A model generated the notes under the pieces. The model ran no database searches. It saw nothing but the letters and a program-made list of their open reading frames with translations, and had not been told where the DNA came from. A stretch of 64,000 bases of DNA from Butyricicoccus sp. Marseille-Q5471 (lineage in GTDB: Bacteria > Bacillota > Clostridia > Oscillospirales > Butyricicoccaceae), in NCBI RefSeq assembly GCF_951230135.1, contig NZ_CATNVC010000002.1:186001-250000 (forward strand), in the 5' to 3' direction. The position numbers and the translations under genes are program-made. Shown here in pieces: positions 59,020-64,000 of this stretch. The stretch's first letter is position 1. Each line of letters begins with the position of its first letter.

Positions 59020-60258
59020 ATGAACTATGTGATTATCGGCAACGGCACCGCCGCCGTCGGCGTGATTGAAGGCATCCGCGTCGTAGATAAAACAAGTCCC
59101 ATTACGGTCATTTCCTCCGAGCCGTATCCCGTGTACGGCCGTCCGCTGATTTCCTATCTGCTGCTCGGCAAAACAACCGAAGAGAAGATGGTTCAGTATC
59201 GCCCGGCCTCCTTTTATGAGGACAACGGCGTAACGGCGATGCTCGGCAAGACCGTTTCCCAAATCGATTCTGCCGCCAAAACCGTGGCGCTGGAAAGCGG
59301 CGAGACCGTCCCCTACGATAAGCTGTGCGTCTGCACCGGCTCGCGCCCCTTCGTCCCACCGATGAACGGTCTGGACGAGGTTGCAAACAAGACCAGCTTT
59401 ATGACGCTCGACGACGCAAAGCACCTTGACACGATGCTGGGTGATGCCAATGACAAGCGCGTGCTGATTGTCGGTGCGGGTCTGATTGGCCTGAAATGTG
59501 CCGAGGGTATCTATCAGCGCGTATCCGAGGTCACTGTAATCGACCTCGCGCCCCGCATCCTGCCCAACGTTTTGACCGAAAAGCCTGCGTCTATTATCCA
59601 GAAGCATATTGAGAGCAAGGGCGTCAAATTTCTGCTTGCGGACAGTGTCGAGCAGTTCACTGCCGATTCCGCTACACTCAAAAGCGGTAAAACGGTCGGG
59701 TTTGACATCCTCGTCGTCGCGGTCGGCGTTCGTCCGAACACCGAGCTTGCCGCCGAGGCAGGCTGCGCCGTCAACCGGGGCATCCTGATTAACGACCATT
59801 CGGCCACCACCGTTGCGGATATTTACGCCGCAGGCGACTGCACCGTCTCCCACGACATCGCGGCCGAGACCGACCGCATCCTCGCCATCCTGCCCAACGC
59901 CTACATGCAGGGCGAAACTGCCGGCATGAACATGGCGGGCGGCGACCGCGGCTTCAACAAGGCCATCCCGATGAACGCCTCCGGCTTCATGGGACTGCAC
60001 ATGATTACCGCCGGTTCTTACGAGGGAGAGGAGTACCTTACCGAAGAAGACGGCAATTACAAGCTTCTCGTCACCAAGGACGACCATTTGAAGGGCTTTA
60101 TCCTGATTGGCGAGGTCGACCGCGCGGGCATTTACACCTCGCTCATCCGCGAGCAGGTGCCGCTGTCCTCGATCGACTTTGACCTCATCCGCGAAAAGCC
60201 GCAGCTGATGGCATTCTCCCGTGCCGAGCGCGCAAAACAGTTAGGAGGCGCACACTGA
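59020..60258 (+). CDS. FAD/NAD(P)-dependent oxidoreductase subunit of split glutamate synthase
   Basis: This 412-residue pyridine-nucleotide-disulfide-oxidoreductase-fold flavoprotein has an N-terminal FAD Rossmann loop (GNGTAAVGVIEGIR), a second loop for NAD(P)H (LIVGAGLIGLKCAEGI), and the FAD-binding AAGDCTVSHDI near the C-terminal half. It replaces the usual GltD and presumably takes electrons from NAD(P)H or feeds them to ferredoxin. The ATG at 59020 has GAGAGG; the longer frame starting at 58978 overlaps the ferredoxin gene and was not used. Confidence 0.9.
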   Translation: MNYVIIGNGTAAVGVIEGIRVVDKTSPITVISSEPYPVYGRPLISYLLLGKTTEEKMVQYRPASFYEDNGVTAMLGKTVSQIDSAAKTVALESGETVPYDKLCVCTGSRPFVPPMNGLDEVANKTSFMTLDDAKHLDTMLGDANDKRVLIVGAGLIGLKCAEGIYQRVSEVTVIDLAPRILPNVLTEKPASIIQKHIESKGVKFLLADSVEQFTADSATLKSGKTVGFDILVVAVGVRPNTELAAEAGCAVNRGILINDHSATTVADIYAAGDCTVSHDIAAETDRILAILPNAYMQGETAGMNMAGGDRGFNKAIPMNASGFMGLHMITAGSYEGEEYLTEEDGNYKLLVTKDDHLKGFILIGEVDRAGIYTSLIREQVPLSSIDFDLIREKPQLMAFSRAERAKQLGGAH

Positions 60259-60980
60259 TGACTGTACAAGCGAATTTGACCTACTATAAGCAGGTAAATG
60301 AAGAGGTCCGTGCGACCGCAGACAAGGAAATTACGGTGGAGCATGTAATCGGCCAGCGTTATCTCGGCTGCGGCTCGACCGGCAAAACCATCACCATTCA
60401 CGGCACGCCGGGCAACGGACTCGGCCAGTATCTCAACGGCTCTACGCTCGAGGTATTCGGCAACGCGCAGGAGGCCGTCGGCGATACGATGAACGACGGC
60501 GACATCATCATCCACGGCAACTGCGGAGACGCCTGCGGCTACGGCATGCGCGGCGGGCGTATCTTTATTGAGGGCAACTGCGGCTACCGCGCCGGTATCC
60601 ACATGAAGGCCTATCAGGATAAAAACCCTGCTGTTATCATCGGCGGCAAGGCAGGCTCCTTCCTCGGCGAGTACCAAGCGGGCGGTCTGATTCTGGTGCT
60701 CGGCATCGGACAGGACGGCGCGTATCCGGTCAACAATTTCTGCGGCACGGGTATGCATGGCGGCAAAATTGTGTTAAGATGTGAGCATATGCCGACCGGC
60801 CTGCCGCGACAGGTGCGCATCAGCGAAGCGACCGAAGCCGATCTGGCCGATATCCGTCCCTATATCAATGACTACTGCAAGCTGTTTGGCGGCGACGCCG
60901 AGGCGCTTGCATCCCAGCGGTTTTTTGTGCTGACGCCCAACCCCGAGGCGGGCTACAAGCAGCTTTACACCTTTAACTGA
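60258..60980 (+). CDS. Glutamate synthase GXGXG-domain subunit
   Basis: This 240-residue protein corresponds to the C-terminal beta-helix domain of GltB. It has the repeated Gly-rich pattern (GNGLGQYLNGSTLEVFGNAQEAVG, MNDGDIIIHGNCGDACGYGMRGGRIFIEGN) of the right-handed beta helix. It contains no catalytic site and stabilises the FMN/Fe-S barrel. Its ATG overlaps the previous stop by one base. Split genes for all domains (glutaminase, barrel, ferredoxin, FAD, GXGXG) make this the archaeal/clostridial type of glutamate synthase. Confidence 0.92.
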   Translation: MTVQANLTYYKQVNEEVRATADKEITVEHVIGQRYLGCGSTGKTITIHGTPGNGLGQYLNGSTLEVFGNAQEAVGDTMNDGDIIIHGNCGDACGYGMRGGRIFIEGNCGYRAGIHMKAYQDKNPAVIIGGKAGSFLGEYQAGGLILVLGIGQDGAYPVNNFCGTGMHGGKIVLRCEHMPTGLPRQVRISEATEADLADIRPYINDYCKLFGGDAEALASQRFFVLTPNPEAGYKQLYTFN

Positions 60981-61004
60981 TCGATTTTGGAAGGAGTTGC
61001 GGCT

Positions 61005-62324
61005 TTGGATTACACCATGAATGAAGTCGTGCAGTTTATCGAGGAAAACGACGTCAAGTTTATCCGGCTGGCGTTCTGCGATATCTTCGGCAACCAGAAA
61101 AACATCGCCATCATGCCCACCGAGCTGCCGCGCGCGTTTGAGCAGGGCATCCACTTCAACGCCGCCGCGCTCAAGGGTTTCCTCAACATCGAGGATTCCG
61201 ACCTTCTGCTCTTCCCCGACCCGGCAACGCTGTCCGTACTGCCGTGGCGGCCTGCGCAGGGTCGTGTTGTGCGGTTCTACTGCGACATCCGCTATCCGAA
61301 CGGCGATCCCTTTGAGGGAGACGGCCGCCACATTCTGCGTCTTGCAATGAAGCGGGCGCGTGCGGCAGGCTATTCGCTGACCATGGGCACGGCGAGTGAG
61401 TTTTATCTCTTTGAGCAGGACGACAACGGACACCCTACTATCATCCCGCACGACCATGGCGAGTATTTCGATATCGCACCGCTTGACAAGGGCGAAAACG
61501 TGCGCCGCCAAATCTGCCTGACACTTGAGGAAATGGGCATTCAGCCCGAATCCTCGCACCATGAGCAGGGCCCCGGCCAGCACGAAATTGACTTCCGCTA
61601 CGCCGATGTGATGGAGGCCGCAGACAATTTTGTGACCTTTAAGTCGGTTGTCAAATCGATGGCAAGCGCGAGCGGCCTATACGCTTCGTTCCTCCCCAAA
61701 CCCCTGCCGGACGCGCCGGGCAGCGGCCTACACCTGAGCATTTCACTCCACAAAAACGGCAAGAACGTTTTCCTGCCCTCGTTCGATGAATCCGAGGATG
61801 GGCGGCACTTTGTCGCCGGCATTCTCCGCCGTGCCGCGGAAATGACAATTTTCGGAAATCCGCTGACCAACTCCTATTCGCGTTTGGGCGAATATGAAGC
61901 GCCCAAGTATATCACCTGGTCACATCAGAACCGCTCTCCGCTCATCGTCATCCCACTAACGGCGGCGGGTACGCCCAACCGCCTCAAGGTGCGCGCGCTG
62001 GATGGCTGCATCAATCCTTATATCATTTTTGCGCTGCTCATTCATGCAGGCCTTGATGGCATTGAACAGAAAACCGTGCTCGCCCCCGCGTGCGATGTCA
62101 ATCTCTTCACCGCACCGGATGACGTGCGCGAACGCTATCAGGCGCTTCCCGTTTCGCTCTGCGAAGCAATCAAATGTGCTTCCGGCAGCGAATTTATCTC
62201 CGGCATTCTGCCCGAAAAGACCCGGAACAGCTTCTTTGCCTCCAAGCAGACCGAGCACGACCTCCTAGCCACGGCTGACGATCAGCTTTCCGCCGAACGC
62301 ATTCTCTATTTCGAGCGGTATTGA
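61005..62324 (+). CDS. GSI-like glutamine synthetase family protein with altered metal site
   Basis: This 439-residue protein has GSI length and fold: the beta-grasp domain with IRLAFCDIFGNQKN and a catalytic domain with HHEQGPGQHEID (E187, E194), GSGLHLSISL (H243) and NRSPLI. Compared with the family, G-x-E-x-E-F reads GTASEF (Ala130 replaces E129), R-x-E-x-R reads RLKVR (Lys328 replaces E357), and NRSxLIRxP has Val315 for Arg. Two of three n2-metal ligands are thus lost. It may be a poor or inactive enzyme, or a regulatory protein. TTG start at 61005 with AAGGAG eight bases before. It follows glutamate synthase and precedes the ANTAR regulator. Confidence 0.9.
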   Translation: MDYTMNEVVQFIEENDVKFIRLAFCDIFGNQKNIAIMPTELPRAFEQGIHFNAAALKGFLNIEDSDLLLFPDPATLSVLPWRPAQGRVVRFYCDIRYPNGDPFEGDGRHILRLAMKRARAAGYSLTMGTASEFYLFEQDDNGHPTIIPHDHGEYFDIAPLDKGENVRRQICLTLEEMGIQPESSHHEQGPGQHEIDFRYADVMEAADNFVTFKSVVKSMASASGLYASFLPKPLPDAPGSGLHLSISLHKNGKNVFLPSFDESEDGRHFVAGILRRAAEMTIFGNPLTNSYSRLGEYEAPKYITWSHQNRSPLIVIPLTAAGTPNRLKVRALDGCINPYIIFALLIHAGLDGIEQKTVLAPACDVNLFTAPDDVRERYQALPVSLCEAIKCASGSEFISGILPEKTRNSFFASKQTEHDLLATADDQLSAERILYFERY

Positions 62325-62366
62325 TCAGAGGGAATCGTACACACAGCTAAAGGAGGGGGAGCCAAG

Positions 62367-62939
62367 TTGGAACGAGTTTTAATCGTATCCTCCACAGAGA
62401 AATCGCACACCATGCTTGCACAGTTTTTAACGGCCTGCGGCGTGCAGGCGCAGACCCTTTCCGCCCTTTCGGGCGCGGAGGCACGCCGCATTCTGGTCGA
62501 GCAGGAATATGACCTCATTCTCATCAACGCGCCCCTGCCCGATGAATTCGGCCACGAGCTGGCACAGACCGCGGCGCAGGACAGTCTGGCGGGTGTGATG
62601 ATTATTGTGAAGGCGGAAATGAGCGACGCGGTCGCTGAACGGGTTGAAGACGACGGCGTGTTCGTCATTCCGAAGCCACTGAACCGCGCCCTGTTTTTGC
62701 AGGCGCTGCGCATGACCCGCGCTTCCCGCTCACGGCTGACCGGCCTGCAGAGCGAAAACCGCAAGCTGCTGAAGCGTATTGAGGATATTCGCCTGGTTGA
62801 CCGGGCAAAATGTATTTTGATTGAGTGCTGTGCCATGACCGAGCCCGAGGCGCACGCTTACATTGAAAAGAGGGCAATGGACAGCCGGCTAACCAAGCGG
62901 CAGGTCGCCGAAGAAATCCTGAACACCCACGAGGAGTAA
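62367..62939 (+). CDS. ANTAR-domain RNA-binding antiterminator with pseudo-receiver (NitR-like)
   Basis: This 190-residue regulator has an N-terminal receiver-like fold (about 1-115), but the acidic pair is Ser (LIVSST) and the phospho-Asp is Asn54 (DLILINAPLPD), so it cannot be phosphorylated normally. A coiled linker (about 110-130) leads to a C-terminal ANTAR domain (about 125-186) with LIECCAMTEPEAHAYIEKRAMDSR, the three-helix RNA-binding fold. ANTAR proteins bind hexaloop hairpins and prevent termination. The hairpins in the glnN and glutamate synthase leaders fit as targets. A similar gene, nitR, lies near glnA in clostridia. TTG start at 62367 with AAAGGAGG. Confidence 0.9.
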   Translation: MERVLIVSSTEKSHTMLAQFLTACGVQAQTLSALSGAEARRILVEQEYDLILINAPLPDEFGHELAQTAAQDSLAGVMIIVKAEMSDAVAERVEDDGVFVIPKPLNRALFLQALRMTRASRSRLTGLQSENRKLLKRIEDIRLVDRAKCILIECCAMTEPEAHAYIEKRAMDSRLTKRQVAEEILNTHEE

Positions 62940-62942
62940 AAG

Positions 62943-62976
62943 ACAGGGCAAAGCATGCGGCCTTTGCCCTGTTTTC
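62943..62976 (+). terminator. Intrinsic terminator after the ANTAR regulator gene
   Basis: ACAGGGCAAAG/CTTTGCCCTGT stem with an 8-base loop, then TTTTC and more T. Confidence 0.9.
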
Positions 62977-63068
62977 TTATTTTTGTTTTCCGTTGTATTT
63001 TATAAATATTCTCCGTCAATTTGGTCAGAATGGACGATATAGAGCGTTTTTGTACCCCGATGTTCGGC

Positions 63069-63097
63069 TTTACAGGAAAACTTACATATGATATACT
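63069..63097 (+). promoter_or_regulatory. Promoter of dapF
   Basis: TTTACA (63069-63074), 17-base spacer, TATACT (63092-63097). The 74-base leader holds the direct repeat ATTCCGTC twice, 11 bases apart. Confidence 0.65.
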
Positions 63098-63171
63098 GAT
63101 ACTGTATGAGTCGGATTCCGTCAAGATTCCGTCTCATATGCCATTTTTTGTATATTAAGGAGTGATTGCGC

Positions 63172-64000
63172 GTGAAGCTGTCCTTTACCAAGATGCACGG
63201 CTGCGGCAACAACTACATCTATTTCAACTGCTTTGAGCAAACGATTGCCGACCCGGAAGCGCTTTCCATTCGGCTGAGCGAGCCGCACTTTGGCATCGGC
63301 GGCGACGGCATCATCCTGATTAACCCTTCCGATCGGGCGGATGCGCAGATGCGCATTTTTAACGCCGACGGTTCCGAGGGAAAAATGTGCGGCAACGGCA
63401 TCCGCTGTGTCGGCAAATACCTGTACGACAATGGTATGGTCGACGGCCGCACGACAATCACGGTTGACACACTCTCAGGCGTTAAAACGCTTACACTTTC
63501 CGTTCAAAACGGCAAGATGGAGACCGCCTGTGTCGATATGGGCGCGGCCATCCTGACCCCGCGCGACATTCCGGTCGACCTCGACGGTGAGATTGCCGTC
63601 GACGCACCCTTGGTCGTAGATGAAAAGGTCTATCACATCACCTGTGTTTCCATGGGCAACCCGCACTGCGTCATTTTCCTCGATGAGGATGTCGATACGC
63701 TCGACCTGACGCGCATCGGTCCCAAGTTTGAACATCATCCGCTCTTTCCCGAGCGCGTCAATACCGAGTTCGTCAACGTTATGCCGGACGGCTCGCTCAA
63801 GATGCGCGTATGGGAGCGCGGCTCGGGGGAAACCTGGGCCTGCGGCACGGGCGCATGTGCAGTCGGCGTGGCGGCCTGCCTGAACGGCCATGCGCGCAAG
63901 GGTGAGGATATCACCGTCCACCTGCGCGGCGGCGACCTGACCATTCATTATACCGATCAAACCGTGCTGATGACCGGCGCGGCCACTACCGTTTTTGAGG
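63172..64000 (+). CDS. dapF: Diaminopimelate epimerase, 3' end outside window
   Basis: DapF converts LL- to meso-diaminopimelate for lysine and peptidoglycan. The visible 276 codons begin KLSFTKMHGCGNNYIYF and include the two catalytic cysteines: MCGNGIRCVGKYLYD and WACGTGACAVGVAACLNG. GNPHCVIF and the GGDL end of the second lobe are also present. GTG start at 63172 with AAGGAG nine bases before. The frame is still open at base 64000. It agrees with the meso-DAP signature of MurE. Confidence 0.96.
   Translation, partial: MKLSFTKMHGCGNNYIYFNCFEQTIADPEALSIRLSEPHFGIGGDGIILINPSDRADAQMRIFNADGSEGKMCGNGIRCVGKYLYDNGMVDGRTTITVDTLSGVKTLTLSVQNGKMETACVDMGAAILTPRDIPVDLDGEIAVDAPLVVDEKVYHITCVSMGNPHCVIFLDEDVDTLDLTRIGPKFEHHPLFPERVNTEFVNVMPDGSLKMRVWERGSGETWACGTGACAVGVAACLNGHARKGEDITVHLRGGDLTIHYTDQTVLMTGAATTVFE

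Overview
The window looks like a chromosomal segment of a spore-forming Clostridia (Bacillota), most likely an Oscillospirales/Ruminococcaceae-type gut anaerobe. This rests on the Firmicutes-type gene order, the sporulation genes (yqfC, yqfD, ylmC/ymxH-like, ylbJ-like), the meso-diaminopimelate MurE signature with dapF, a group B-like [FeFe] hydrogenase, type III glutamine synthetase, modular ferredoxin-linked glutamate synthase, and high GC content. The genus is inference. I saw no rRNA, tRNA, insertion sequence, prophage or CRISPR array.

Layout. 1-700: an MNT/HEPN pair whose nucleotidyltransferase half looks inactive. 728-3139: a membrane glycosyltransferase and a CorA-type metal transporter. 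3322-16407 (minus): a division/cell-wall (dcw) cluster mraZ-rsmH-ftsL-PBP(PASTA)-murE-murF-mraY-ftsW-murG-divIB-ftsZ, with a TTGCAA/TATAAT promoter and a 3 x 10-bp MraZ operator; murD, murC, murB and ftsA are absent. 16724-22954 (minus): coiled-coil protein, coaD, rsmD, uvrC, a His15-less HPr and mutS2. 23047-28195 (minus): the conserved yqfC-yqfD-phoH-ybeY-dgkA-era-recO cluster. 28306-30990 (plus): ylbJ-like, a small Cys-rich protein and a D,D-carboxypeptidase. 31032-38434: mscS, proS, a small carboxypeptidase-regulatory-like protein, T-box-controlled thrS, a YcxB-like protein, tsf and rpsB. 38643-43507: a BMP-type ABC transporter (probably nucleosides). 43722-47697: ylmC-like, polysaccharide deacetylase, hydrogenase-like Fe-S protein, an orphan fumarase beta subunit and a DivIVA-like coiled coil. 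47870-51438: threonine dehydratase, a repeat-rich lipoprotein, and a Gx-transporter/NusG-II/ApbE flavin-linked trio.

51550-62939 is a nitrogen-assimilation island and the most interesting part of the window. It holds an ammonium channel fused to a P-II domain, GlnN-type glutamine synthetase, a five-gene split glutamate synthase, a GSI-like protein, and an ANTAR RNA-binding regulator with a pseudo-receiver domain. The divergent glnN and glutamate synthase transcripts both start with a short hairpin carrying the same AAAGGC hexaloop (A at loop position 1, G at position 4, as in ANTAR targets). In both, that hairpin overlaps an intrinsic terminator. The GSI-like protein has lost ligands expected for the n2 metal. 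I infer an antitermination circuit in which the ANTAR protein, possibly with the degenerate GSI, reads nitrogen status. The window closes with a 3'-truncated dapF.

The dcw, translation and DNA-repair genes are ordinary core genome. Start codons were chosen from Shine-Dalgarno spacing and family N-termini; several are GTG or TTG. Promoters, hairpins and motif alignments were read by eye.
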